A DNA stretch of 29,809 nucleotides, from positions 1-29,809 of the forward strand of contig CAZNLR010000053.1 of NCBI GenBank assembly GCA_964574215.1, in the 5' to 3' direction. Position 1 is the first letter of the stretch. The number at the start of each line of letters is the position of its first letter. Made by a program: the position numbers and the translations under genes. This DNA comes from GCA-2725625 sp964574215. Its GTDB lineage: Bacteria; Pseudomonadota; Alphaproteobacteria; Rhodospirillales; UBA2165. The notes under the pieces were generated by a model that saw only the letters and a program-made list of their open reading frames with translations, was not told the origin of the DNA and searched no databases. This document shows positions 16,589 to 24,224 of this stretch, piece after piece.

Positions 16589-17290
16589 GATACAAGCCTT
16601 AACCAATTTAATACCGGTTGGCGTCAATCTGAAATACTCTTGAGTTTCAGGCGATACGATATCGTCATGTTCATCTATCCAAATGTCATCAGTTGCGAAA
16701 CTAGAATGTAAACATCCAAGCCTAACCAGATTTCGCAAACTTTCTTCTGCCTCGACGGAGCTAGCACCGATGGCTCTCATTATATTGTACTTCTCAAAAT
16801 CAATACGACCATTTGCTTTCGCCTGTGTTTTTAGTCTAGCATTTCGCGATAATTCATTTGAATACATGTAGTTTAGAATTACAGCTTCATTTTTTTCTAA
16901 TTCGCTCAAGATGGTTATATAGGAACGTCTAATTTCTACTTCATTTTTAGGATCCATCGCATTTGAAAGTAGGTGACACCAAAGATCATGTAGATTGTCA
17001 TCCTCTTCTAAAGTAGCCGCTTCTATTAAAGGCAAGGCAATTTTGGGCGGAACGGGTTTTGTATTTTCACCTACTCCTCTAGTTTTTAGTATTTTTTCAG
17101 CATTTTCTTGAAGACGAACAGCTCTTTCCCAGCGCAGAAATTTAATTTTATCGTGAGCTATACCAAATGCATCCTCAACCAAATCTCCCATTACGCGACT
17201 GAAGAAAGAACCTAAACTTTGGGATACATCCAAAGCTTTACCTGTGGTTTTAGCAACTTCTTGTACTGCTTTTGCCTCTTCATCCAGCAT
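16583..17290 (-). CDS. Abi-alpha / DUF4393 protein
   Basis: The 235-residue protein matches the DUF4393 (Abi_alpha) family in my reading: a helical N-terminal part, then PPKIALPLIEAATLEEDDNLHDLWCHLLSNAMDP (about 79-112), which is the family's hallmark, followed by RRSYITILSELEKNEAVILNYMY and a C-terminal winged-helix-like part ending in YFRLTPTGIKLVKACIE. No membrane helix is obvious. Family members are linked to abortive phage infection, but the mechanism is not established. The gene is clearly more AT-rich than uvrB and the other core genes beside it, which suggests transfer. It lies 59 bases downstream of the HigA-M78 gene in the same direction, so it may be expressed with the toxin-antitoxin genes. 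Confidence 0.75.
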   Translation of the reverse strand: MLDEEAKAVQEVAKTTGKALDVSQSLGSFFSRVMGDLVEDAFGIAHDKIKFLRWERAVRLQENAEKILKTRGVGENTKPVPPKIALPLIEAATLEEDDNLHDLWCHLLSNAMDPKNEVEIRRSYITILSELEKNEAVILNYMYSNELSRNARLKTQAKANGRIDFEKYNIMRAIGASSVEAEESLRNLVRLGCLHSSFATDDIWIDEHDDIVSPETQEYFRLTPTGIKLVKACIE

Positions 17291-17349
17291 AAAATTCGCC
17301 TCAAATTCGATGTTTACGAGTCTATCCTAAATTTTAGTATCAAAAAATA

Positions 17350-18537
17350 TTACCTAAACATCTCCCGCACCACCCCATGCCCCACGAGTTGATTGAGTTT
17401 TTTATAGTTTCCTTCCTGCCGCCTGATCCTTCCCGCCACGATGGCCGGGTGGATTTTTAGCTGGTCGGCGAGTTCGATGGCATAGTCGGCTGTGCCCAGA
17501 TTGCAGGCGCCACTGTCGCGCCAAATTTCTTCCGGGATCAGGGCTTCCTGAGCTGCTTGATCGGCCTCCCGCTCGAAGTCGTCGGCAGCTTCCACTTCCA
17601 GATTGTCCATAATAAAATCGATATGGTCCAATGGGAGGTGCAAGGCCACATGGGCTAGTTCGTGCATCAGAGTGAACCAGAAATTGTCGATGCGGTCGTA
17701 ACGCAGAGTGAGCCCGATTACCGGATGGCCCGTAGGCCCCATAAATGCCGCGCCGTCTAGATAGGTGCCAGGCAGATGTTCCTCCACCACCAATACGACG
17801 CCAAGACCCAGGAGGTAATCCCTGGCCAGCATGGGCCCGTTATGGGGCCGGCTCAGTTTGGCGAGCGCCGTCAAGGCCTCCCTGTCAATCATATCCGCCC
17901 TGTAAGGCTCTAGTTTTGCTTCGAGGGACCGCCGTGCCACCCGGGCTCGCCAGGCTTCCAGCGCATAGGGGTTCCGGTTTTCCGGCGCACGGATATGGAT
18001 GTTGCGGCGGCACATTACCGGCGACGCATTGAGACCACCGACAGGTTCTACAAATGCTCTGACTATTTCTTCAGCGTTTTCCTTTATTTCTGTAGCTGCA
18101 GCCTTGAGCCACTTGCGTTTGACCATGTCCTTTAATGGAAAACGGTGCCACTCCACATCTTCTTCTAGTTTCGCTCCGGGCTTTTGCAGCAAAACTTCAG
18201 CCGGGATATTCAAGTGCTTGTTAAGTTCCCGGATCATGGACAGGGACAGCGGCCGTTTGCCCGACAACACTTCCGACACTTTGCTACGGCTGCCGATGTA
18301 GGGAATGAGGTCCCGCTGGCTCAGGCCTTGCTGGTCCATGCAAAACCTTATAGCCTCCACGGGGTCGGGCAGGTCGATGGGATAGTGCTCGTCCTCGTAA
18401 ACCTCAATGACATGGGCCAGCAGTTCCAGACGGTCGCCGTCAGACGACCCCTTATCGGGATTTGACACCATAAGCCGGTCCAGCTCTTCCAGAGCCCGGT
18501 CATAGTCCGCTTCCGATTTGATCAATTTAATATCCAT
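17350..18537 (-). CDS. higA: HigA antitoxin fused to ImmA/IrrE (M78) metalloprotease
   Basis: The protein has 395 residues, far longer than the usual 100-140 of HigA. Residues 1-120 are a typical HigA: MDIKLIKSEADYDRALEELD, then HVIEVYEDEHYPIDLPDPVEAIRFCMD, and an XRE helix-turn-helix (GLSQRDLIPYIGSRSKVSEVLSGKRPLSLSMIREL, 71-105). A linker of about 100 residues follows, then an M78 peptidase domain with zinc motif HELAH (292-296) and a third-ligand candidate E324 in FEREADQAAQEALIPEE. ImmA/IrrE-like proteases cleave repressors on a stress signal. Here the repressor-antitoxin and the protease share one chain, so self or trans cleavage could release HigB. Ten bases separate it from higB, so they form one operon. 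HigA would be the autoregulator acting on the operator pair upstream. Confidence 0.85.
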   Translation of the reverse strand: MDIKLIKSEADYDRALEELDRLMVSNPDKGSSDGDRLELLAHVIEVYEDEHYPIDLPDPVEAIRFCMDQQGLSQRDLIPYIGSRSKVSEVLSGKRPLSLSMIRELNKHLNIPAEVLLQKPGAKLEEDVEWHRFPLKDMVKRKWLKAAATEIKENAEEIVRAFVEPVGGLNASPVMCRRNIHIRAPENRNPYALEAWRARVARRSLEAKLEPYRADMIDREALTALAKLSRPHNGPMLARDYLLGLGVVLVVEEHLPGTYLDGAAFMGPTGHPVIGLTLRYDRIDNFWFTLMHELAHVALHLPLDHIDFIMDNLEVEAADDFEREADQAAQEALIPEEIWRDSGACNLGTADYAIELADQLKIHPAIVAGRIRRQEGNYKKLNQLVGHGVVREMFR

Positions 18538-18547
18538 CTGCCCGTCC

Positions 18548-18832
18548 TCAGAATGTCCAGTGATCGTATTCGTCGTGGGTTCCGACCCTCACCACCAAAA
18601 GAATCTGCATTTCATAAGTAATTTTCGCATCCAACCGGTAGGCATTGCCTTTGATGTTAAATACAACCCGGTTGGCACTGATGGTGCTTGCCGTTCCAAA
18701 GGACTGTTTCAAATCCGCGCTGTGACGCCATTCCTGATTACCTGCGATAGCCACCCAGCTTTCCAGGGGTCCTTTGGCGTCCGCATGTTTTCGTACGAAA
18801 TTAGCAATGTGCCTACGACCACGAATATTCAT
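18548..18832 (-). CDS. higB: HigB-type toxin (mRNA interferase)
   Basis: The 94-residue protein has the HigB pattern: MNIRGRRHIANFVRKHADAKGPLESWV at the start, NQEWRHSADLKQSFGTAS in the middle, NRVVFNIKGNAYRLDAKITYE and the C-terminal VRVGTHDEYDHWTF that ends the RelE-like sheet. Family members cut mRNA on the ribosome, and order toxin-then-antitoxin is the hallmark of higBA. ATG 18832 follows AAGGA at a good distance, and a promoter lies directly upstream. It is the first gene of the module. Confidence 0.88.
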   Translation of the reverse strand: MNIRGRRHIANFVRKHADAKGPLESWVAIAGNQEWRHSADLKQSFGTASTISANRVVFNIKGNAYRLDAKITYEMQILLVVRVGTHDEYDHWTF

Positions 18833-18840
18833 TGACTATC

Positions 18841-18869
18841 CTTATATACTATTCCCAATATGGGATCAA
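18841..18869 (-). promoter_or_regulatory. higBA promoter
   Basis: Reading leftward, TTGATC (18869-18864) and TATAAG (18846-18841) are 17 bases apart, a good sigma70-type promoter only nine bases before the higB ATG, with the ribosome site AAGGA immediately after. The first operator-like repeat lies between the two elements. Confidence 0.6.
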
Positions 18870-18893
18870 TTAAAATATTCCTTTTTTGGGAAC
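18851..18893. promoter_or_regulatory. two operator-like repeats for HigA
   Basis: ATTCC-N6-GGGATC (18851-18867) and ATTCC-N6-GGGAAC (18877-18893) are two copies of the same half-symmetric motif, 26 bases apart. The first overlaps the -35 and spacer of the higB promoter and the second lies just upstream. Helically phased dyads over the promoter are what an autorepressing antitoxin needs. Confidence 0.55.
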
Positions 18894-18994
18894 ATTTATT
18901 AAATTAATTATCGTATATGGTTTTCAATCGGATATGGCTGGTCTAGAGGCCGATTTTCCAGATTCCCCCAATTAGTCATCAAAATTAATTCCCC

Positions 18995-19378
18995 TCAGTC
19001 CCCCAACGGGCACAGCGCGTCCGGGCATTTGAATTTGGTGTTCTCCGGCGGTTCGGGGTGATCCATTTTTCCGGCCAGCTTGAAGCGGTGATATAGCTGG
19101 CATTCCTTTTCGAAGGCGCGGCGGGTGGAGGCGTAGGTGTGGAACTTGAAGGCCTCGAACCGGCCGATCAAGTCCCGGAGGGCGGCGGCGATATCAGTGT
19201 CGGAGCGGCCGGCCGCCTGGACCGTGAAACTCTTTTTGCTATTTTCCTCTTTTACCTCTCCTAAAGCGAATGCGCCGATCATCCACTGGTCGTCTCGCTC
19301 GACCACGTTTTCGGTGACGCTTTGGTCCGTCAGGGGAAAAGGGCCCAAAAGGCCGGTATTTTGATCTTTTTTAGACAT
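18995..19378 (-). CDS. small protein of unknown function
   Basis: From ATG 19378 the protein has 127 residues; the frame is open to TTG 19393, a less likely start. Residues about 35-105 look like a compact alpha/beta domain (DQWMIGAFALGE; SFTVQAAGRSDTDIAAALRDLIGRFEAFKFHTYASTRR; KECQLYHRFKLAG). The C-terminus has a CPDALC pair that could bind a metal or form a disulfide. I do not recognise the family. It is divergent from msrB with about 107 bases between starts and is separated from higB by 160 bases, so membership of the module is unclear. GC content is closer to the core genes than to the Abi-alpha gene. Confidence 0.65.
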   Translation of the reverse strand: MSKKDQNTGLLGPFPLTDQSVTENVVERDDQWMIGAFALGEVKEENSKKSFTVQAAGRSDTDIAAALRDLIGRFEAFKFHTYASTRRAFEKECQLYHRFKLAGKMDHPEPPENTKFKCPDALCPLGD

Positions 19379-19379
19379 C

Positions 19380-19391
19380 GTTCGATTATTC
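19380..19391. repeat. right copy of 12-bp direct repeat at module edge
   Basis: GTTCGATTATTC, identical to 16577-16588, lies one base beyond the start codon of the small protein and before msrB. Confidence 0.4.
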
Positions 19392-19485
19392 AATTTGCGC
19401 GCTTATTGGCAAGACCCGAAACTATTGCCTTTCGCCGCAAGCCGGGTAAGCTTGATCCATAAATAATAAACCTAGGTGGGAAGAT

Positions 19486-19884
19486 ATGGCCGAAAAAATC
19501 GTCAAAAGCGAGGCGGAGTGGCGGGAGAGCCTCACGCCCGAACAATTTCATGTCATCCGGGAAAAAGGCACCGAGCGGCCCTTTTCCGGTGAATATAACG
19601 GCTGCAAGACCGACGGCACCTATGTCTGCGCCGGCTGCGGCGCGGAACTGTTTTCGTCCGACCACAAATTCGATTCGGGCACCGGCTGGCCCAGCTATTA
19701 CCAGCCCATCGGCGAAGCATCCGTCGCCACCGAAGAGGACAAGGGTTTCGGCATGGTCAGGACGGAAGCCCTCTGCGCCACCTGCGGTGGTCATCTGGGT
19801 CATGTCTTTCCCGACGGCCCGGCGCCGACCGGGCTCCGCTACTGCATCAATTCCCTGTCCCTCAAGCTGATCGAACGCTCTTGA
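19486..19884 (+). CDS. msrB: peptide-methionine (R)-S-oxide reductase
   Basis: The 132-residue protein repairs methionine-R-sulfoxide in proteins. Zinc-binding pairs are C48-x2-C51 (VCAGCG) and C97-x2-C100 (CATCGG). The active site shows FDSGTGWPSYYQPI, GGHLGHVFPDGP and catalytic C120 in RYCINSLSLKL. The length is normal. A GGTGGGAAG ribosome-binding region precedes ATG 19486. The stop overlaps the TTG start of the transporter gene (TTGA), so the two are translationally coupled. The protein is cytoplasmic, with no signal peptide. Confidence 0.95.
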   Translation: MAEKIVKSEAEWRESLTPEQFHVIREKGTERPFSGEYNGCKTDGTYVCAGCGAELFSSDHKFDSGTGWPSYYQPIGEASVATEEDKGFGMVRTEALCATCGGHLGHVFPDGPAPTGLRYCINSLSLKLIERS

Positions 19885-20768
19885 ACGGCAGCCCCCTGCC
19901 CCAATTTTCCCAAAACGTCCGGGCCATTGTCCTGATGATCATATCGGTCGGGCTTTTGGCCGGCGTCGACTCGGTGGTTAAAATCGCCGGGCGGGAAGGC
20001 ATGCACCCGGTACAGATCGTATTTTTCCGTAATCTGTTCGGCCTGCTCGCCCTGGCGCCGTATTTCATGCGGTTCGGTTTTGGCCAGATGCGCACCAAGC
20101 GGCTGAAGATGCATTTCCTCAGAGGCGCCATCCACGTCACCGCCATGATCAGCTGGTTCTGGGCCCTGACCTTGATCCCCCTCGCCGAGGCCACCGCGCT
20201 CGGTTTCATGGCGCCGGCCTATATCGCCATCGGTGCCATCCTGTTCATGGGTGAGCGTTCCCATTTGAACCGATGGATCGCGATCCTCATCGGATTTGCC
20301 GGCATGTTGGTTATCCTGCGGCCTGGTTTCATAGAAATAAGCCTTGGCGCGGCTTTGGTGATTTACGGCACCATCGCCATTTCCGCCGCCAAAATACTGG
20401 TCAAATCGCTGACCCGCACCGACGCGCCCACCGCTATTGTCGCCTATTGGAGTTTAATCGTCACCTTCTTGTCATTTTTCCCCGCCCTGTTCTTCTGGAG
20501 CTGGCCGAGCTGGGAACTGTTAGCCTGGCTGGCCGTTGTGGGGGTTATTAGCAGCCTCGGCCATATTACCATGACCGTGTCGTACCGGGACGGCGACCTG
20601 ACAGCCGTCGAACCGGCGACATTTTTCCGCCTGATCTGGGCGGCTCTATTCGGCTATTTCTTTTTTGCCGAGATTCCCGAACTTTGGACCTGGATCGGTT
20701 CCGCCATCATCATCACCGGCGCATTGATGCTGATGCGGTCGGAACGGGACAGAAAGGCCGCCGATTGA
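19881..20768 (+). CDS. EamA/DMT-family transporter
   Basis: The 295-residue protein has about ten hydrophobic segments in two EamA-like repeats (about residues 12-140 and 150-288), beginning RAIVLMIISVGLLAGVDSVVKI and ending WTWIGSAIIITGALMLMRSE. The repeat signatures HPVQIVFFRNLFGLLALAPYF and LIPLAEATALGFMAPAYIAIGAILFMGE are typical of the drug/metabolite transporter superfamily in the inner membrane. The substrate cannot be inferred. The TTG start overlaps the msrB stop as TTGA; no ATG lies near, so this start depends on coupling. Convergent with the TPR-sulfotransferase gene, 20 bases away, leaving no room for a separate terminator. Confidence 0.88.
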   Translation: MNGSPLPQFSQNVRAIVLMIISVGLLAGVDSVVKIAGREGMHPVQIVFFRNLFGLLALAPYFMRFGFGQMRTKRLKMHFLRGAIHVTAMISWFWALTLIPLAEATALGFMAPAYIAIGAILFMGERSHLNRWIAILIGFAGMLVILRPGFIEISLGAALVIYGTIAISAAKILVKSLTRTDAPTAIVAYWSLIVTFLSFFPALFFWSWPSWELLAWLAVVGVISSLGHITMTVSYRDGDLTAVEPATFFRLIWAALFGYFFFAEIPELWTWIGSAIIITGALMLMRSERDRKAAD

Positions 20769-20788
20769 TGGTTCGGCACTTCTGTTGC

Positions 20789-22504
20789 CTAATCCCGGTA
20801 CCCCAATCGGGCCGCCATGTCGGAGAGACCTTCCAGGCTCTGGCCGATCGTTTCTCGGTAACGGCTCCATCTGCCGCTGGCCCGCGTATATAGTTCGGTG
20901 GTTACGTCCCGGTAGCTGGGCGTGGGGATATATCTATCCTTTGCCTTTTCCCGATATTGTTCGATTTCGTCGGTCCAGGGAAGGCCCAGAAATTCGAGAA
21001 CGTCGCCGGTAATTTTCGAAAAACCCTCCACCAGATCTTCGTATCTATACTCGTAAACCGGCGTGGTGACAATTTCACGATAGTGCAGCCAGAGGTCCAT
21101 AATTTCGTTGTAGGCTTTCACGGACTGATCAAAACTGAGAAAGTTCGACATCGCGTCACTGGCGCCGAAATTCTGCATGAAGCAGCTAAAGCAGACGTCA
21201 CGGGGGTCGCGCAAAGCAACAATAATCTTCGCATCGGGAAAAAGTAAATTCGCAAAGCCCAACTCGGTAATATTCAGCGGCGTCTTGTCGACCAAAATCT
21301 GATCCGGCCGCTTCGGATGGCTTTGATTGGCGTCCAGCCAAAAAGCATCACGAAGTTCTTCCAACTCGCCTGCACGCACCGTATCCAGGATGTCGGTAAA
21401 TTTTTTTGACCCGGCTCTGTGCTCCACCAACAATTGCCTCATGTGCTCCAGAGGCGATCTTTCGCTGCTGGTTACGATCGAGGGATGGGCGGCCAGGATT
21501 TGTTCCATCAAGGTCGTACCCGAACGGGGAAATCCGACAAAAAATACCGGTGGCAGGATTTCCGGATCGGGATGAAGTGCAAATCGGGAAATCTTATCGC
21601 CGTCGAACCATCGGCGATTATCTCTCACTCTATTCAGGTATTTCTCCGGATCACAATTTTTGAATTCCGGCAAATCCGCCGTCAGCGAGTTGGCTTTGGA
21701 AAAAGCCTCATAAGCCGCTCCCTCTTCGCCCAACCGGTCCAGCACCTGACCGAACTGGTACATTGCACCCGCCCTCTCCTTCTGGGGGAGCGGTCCCGCC
21801 AATACCGTCTCATATCCCGCCTTGGCCTCTGCAAAATTTTTCTCCCGCAGCAAAAGGCGGCACAGCACTAATTTTGCGTCCACTTGGTCAGGATCTCTTT
21901 TCAGAGACTCTTCACAAGCGGTGCGGGACTCCTCCGGTTGGTTTAACGTTTCGAGCGCCCTCGCCAGATTTGAATAGACTTCTGGGGTCGCGTTGGGGCT
22001 CTCCGTGCATTTTTGGAAGAGTTCGACCGCCTCATTCGGCCGGTTGGTCCGCGCACAAATGATACCCAAATTGTTCAATGCCAAAAGGTTGTCCGGTTCA
22101 AAACCGACCAGGAGCCGGAAGGTCTCCTCGGCTTTCTTCAGATTGCCTAGTGACAGCAAAAGACCGCCTTTGCCGATAAGGGAGAGGGCGTGGGACGGTT
22201 TCAACGTCAAAGCCAGATCGAAGTTTTCCAGGGCTTCTTCCTGCCGTCCTGCAGACAATACGGCGTTGGCTAAATTGTTAAAATAGTTCGGATCGTCCTG
22301 CTTTTCCGCGATCGCCAGCCGCAATTCCTTTTCGGCCTGTTGATGATCACCATTTTGCAATAGAGCAACGCCATAGAGATGATGAGCCTCGGGGTGGTTC
22401 GGGCATTGGTCGATGACCTCCCGATAAATTGCCACGGCTTCGGCGATGCCGCCGTTGCGGTGAAGAGTTCGTCCCCGTTCGATCTCGTCGTCAAATTTTT
22501 GCAT
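20789..22504 (-). CDS. TPR-repeat sulfotransferase
   Basis: The 571-residue protein has TPR repeats over about residues 3-275 (for example AEAVAIYREVIDQCPNHPEA, EALENFDLALTLKPSHALSL, AVELFQKCTESPNATPEVYS), followed by a sulfotransferase domain. The 5'-phosphosulfate loop is GFPRSGTT (324-331), and ALRDPRDVCFSCFMQNF (about 434-450) is the 3'-phosphate motif with the conserved Arg and Ser. It should transfer sulfate from PAPS to a sugar, lipid or protein acceptor; the acceptor is unknown. No membrane segment is seen. The start ATG 22504 has no strong ribosome site. A 400-base spacer separates it from the divergent helicase gene. Confidence 0.9.
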   Translation of the reverse strand: MQKFDDEIERGRTLHRNGGIAEAVAIYREVIDQCPNHPEAHHLYGVALLQNGDHQQAEKELRLAIAEKQDDPNYFNNLANAVLSAGRQEEALENFDLALTLKPSHALSLIGKGGLLLSLGNLKKAEETFRLLVGFEPDNLLALNNLGIICARTNRPNEAVELFQKCTESPNATPEVYSNLARALETLNQPEESRTACEESLKRDPDQVDAKLVLCRLLLREKNFAEAKAGYETVLAGPLPQKERAGAMYQFGQVLDRLGEEGAAYEAFSKANSLTADLPEFKNCDPEKYLNRVRDNRRWFDGDKISRFALHPDPEILPPVFFVGFPRSGTTLMEQILAAHPSIVTSSERSPLEHMRQLLVEHRAGSKKFTDILDTVRAGELEELRDAFWLDANQSHPKRPDQILVDKTPLNITELGFANLLFPDAKIIVALRDPRDVCFSCFMQNFGASDAMSNFLSFDQSVKAYNEIMDLWLHYREIVTTPVYEYRYEDLVEGFSKITGDVLEFLGLPWTDEIEQYREKAKDRYIPTPSYRDVTTELYTRASGRWSRYRETIGQSLEGLSDMAARLGYRD

Positions 22505-22908
22505 AGGGCGGCAGGCTGAATAAGTGTGAATCGGTTTAATCCCGAAAGTATACTGGCTGAGCCGGTAATTTTGGAGAGAAAAGAGTTAGAAGGCCAGTTT
22601 GATCAAACATTTTAAATAATTAAAAAATAGAATTGTCTTGACTTCCAGACCCCGGAAGCGCATTAGCAGCGCCAGCGGCACTCCTTTTAAGTCGAATTTT
22701 GATCGCTCGCCGACCCGGCACCCGCCGGGACAAGACGTTTAAACCGGCCACGTTTTCTGACATTTGCAGGCGTTTCGTTAGACCGGCCACTGCCCTAAGC
22801 ACAGCTCTGGGCAAGCCGTGTTGGTAATGCTTGCATTGTGCACGCGAGCCCGCTGTCCATGAAGAGACGGCAGGGCCGAACTAATTTATTTAAGAAAGAA
22901 AAATTAAC
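22505..22908. other. 400-base spacer and rhlE leader
   Basis: This divergent spacer holds no gene that I can support. A small hairpin CCCGGC/GCCGGG (22714-22719, 22724-22729) with a four-base loop is present. The side nearer the helicase could be a long 5' untranslated region, as in cold-induced RNA helicase genes; this is inference. The rhlE ribosome site (AAGAAAG) is weak. Confidence 0.35.
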
Positions 22909-24219
22909 ATGACTGATTTTGCTGGCCTCAATTTGGCCCAGCCCATCCTTCGCGCTATTGAGGGCGAAGGCTACACCACCCCCACGCCCATTCAGGGCAA
23001 ATCCATTCCACCGCTGCTCGACGGGCGCGACCTGCTGGGCGTCGCCCAGACCGGCACCGGCAAGACGGCGGCTTTCGCGCTGCCGCTGCTGCATCGTCTG
23101 TCGAAAAACGGCGAGAAGCCCAGAAGAAACAAGCCGAGGGCACTGATCCTGGCGCCGACCCGCGAACTGGCGGGACAGATTGGCGACAGTATCCGGACCT
23201 ATAGCCGCCACCAGCATCTCCGGACGGCGGTGGTTTTCGGCGGTGCCTCCATCCGTCCCCAAATTACAACTATGTCCAAGGGCGTTCACATCCTGGTCGC
23301 CACGCCGGGCCGGTTGCTCGATTTGATGAACCAGGGCCATGTGCGGCTGGACGCGGTCGAGGTCTTTATCCTCGATGAAGCGGACCGCATGCTCGACATG
23401 GGCTTTATCCCCGACGTGAAGAAGATCACCGCTGCCTTGCCCGAACGCAGGCAAACAGTGATGTTCTCGGCCACCATGCCGAAAACGGTCCAAGGCCTGG
23501 CCGATGGCTTGCTCAACGATCCTGTGCGGGTCGAAGTCGCCCCAGCGGCGACGACGGCCGAAAGAGTGGAACAGCAGATTCTTTATGTCGCCAAAGACAA
23601 AAAACGGGATCTGCTGGGCGATCTGATGACCGACAGTGACATCGAACGGGTGCTAATATTTACCCGCACCAAACGGGGCGCCGACCGGGTGACCCGGCAC
23701 CTGCATCAGCAAGGCGTTCGTTCCGAGGCCATTCACGGCAACAAGTCCCAAAATGCCCGGCAGAAAGCCCTCAAAGGTTTCCGCGCCGGTAAATTACGGG
23801 CTTTGGTGGCGACAGACATCGCCGCCCGGGGCATCGATGTGGAAGGTGTCACCCATGTGATCAACTTCGACCTGCCCAACGAGCCGGAAAGCTATGTGCA
23901 TCGGATCGGCCGCACGGCGCGGGCCGGTGCGGCTGGTATCGCCATCTCCTTCTGCGATCACGACGAGCGGGCCTATTTGCGCGATATCGAAAAAATCATT
24001 CGCCAGAGCGTCCCGGTGAACGAAGATCATCCTTTCCATGCTTCGGAAATCGCCAACGATACCAGCCCGGCTAAGCGTCCCAAACGCAAGAATCCCCAGG
24101 GGAAGAGCAAGCGTTCTCAAAACCGCAGCCAGAACCAAGATCAACCCCAGAACCAAAATAAAAGAAAGCGCCGCCGCAAGCCGCAAAGGTCACGACGGTC
24201 AAACGCCAAGGCCGCTTAA
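22909..24219 (+). CDS. rhlE: DEAD-box RNA helicase, RhlE type
   Basis: The 436-residue protein unwinds RNA duplexes with ATP; RhlE members act in ribosome assembly and RNA decay. Motifs in order: Q motif F-x-GLNLAQPILRAIEGEGYTTPTPIQ, I AQTGTGKT (46-53), Ia PTRELAGQ, GG, Ib TPGR, II DEAD (156-159), III SAT (187-189), IV LIFTRTKRGADRV, V ATDIAARGID and VI HRIGRTARAG. Residues about 375-436 are a disordered basic tail rich in K, R, N and Q, probably for RNA binding. The length and core are normal. It ends five bases before the convergent HxlR gene. Confidence 0.92.
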   Translation: MTDFAGLNLAQPILRAIEGEGYTTPTPIQGKSIPPLLDGRDLLGVAQTGTGKTAAFALPLLHRLSKNGEKPRRNKPRALILAPTRELAGQIGDSIRTYSRHQHLRTAVVFGGASIRPQITTMSKGVHILVATPGRLLDLMNQGHVRLDAVEVFILDEADRMLDMGFIPDVKKITAALPERRQTVMFSATMPKTVQGLADGLLNDPVRVEVAPAATTAERVEQQILYVAKDKKRDLLGDLMTDSDIERVLIFTRTKRGADRVTRHLHQQGVRSEAIHGNKSQNARQKALKGFRAGKLRALVATDIAARGIDVEGVTHVINFDLPNEPESYVHRIGRTARAGAAGIAISFCDHDERAYLRDIEKIIRQSVPVNEDHPFHASEIANDTSPAKRPKRKNPQGKSKRSQNRSQNQDQPQNQNKRKRRRKPQRSRRSNAKAA

Positions 24220-24224
24220 TCCAC

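Noticed and set aside
22620..22814. 64-codon minus-strand open frame upstream of rhlE
   Set aside because: Arg/Ala-rich composition, no recognisable family and no ribosome-binding site.
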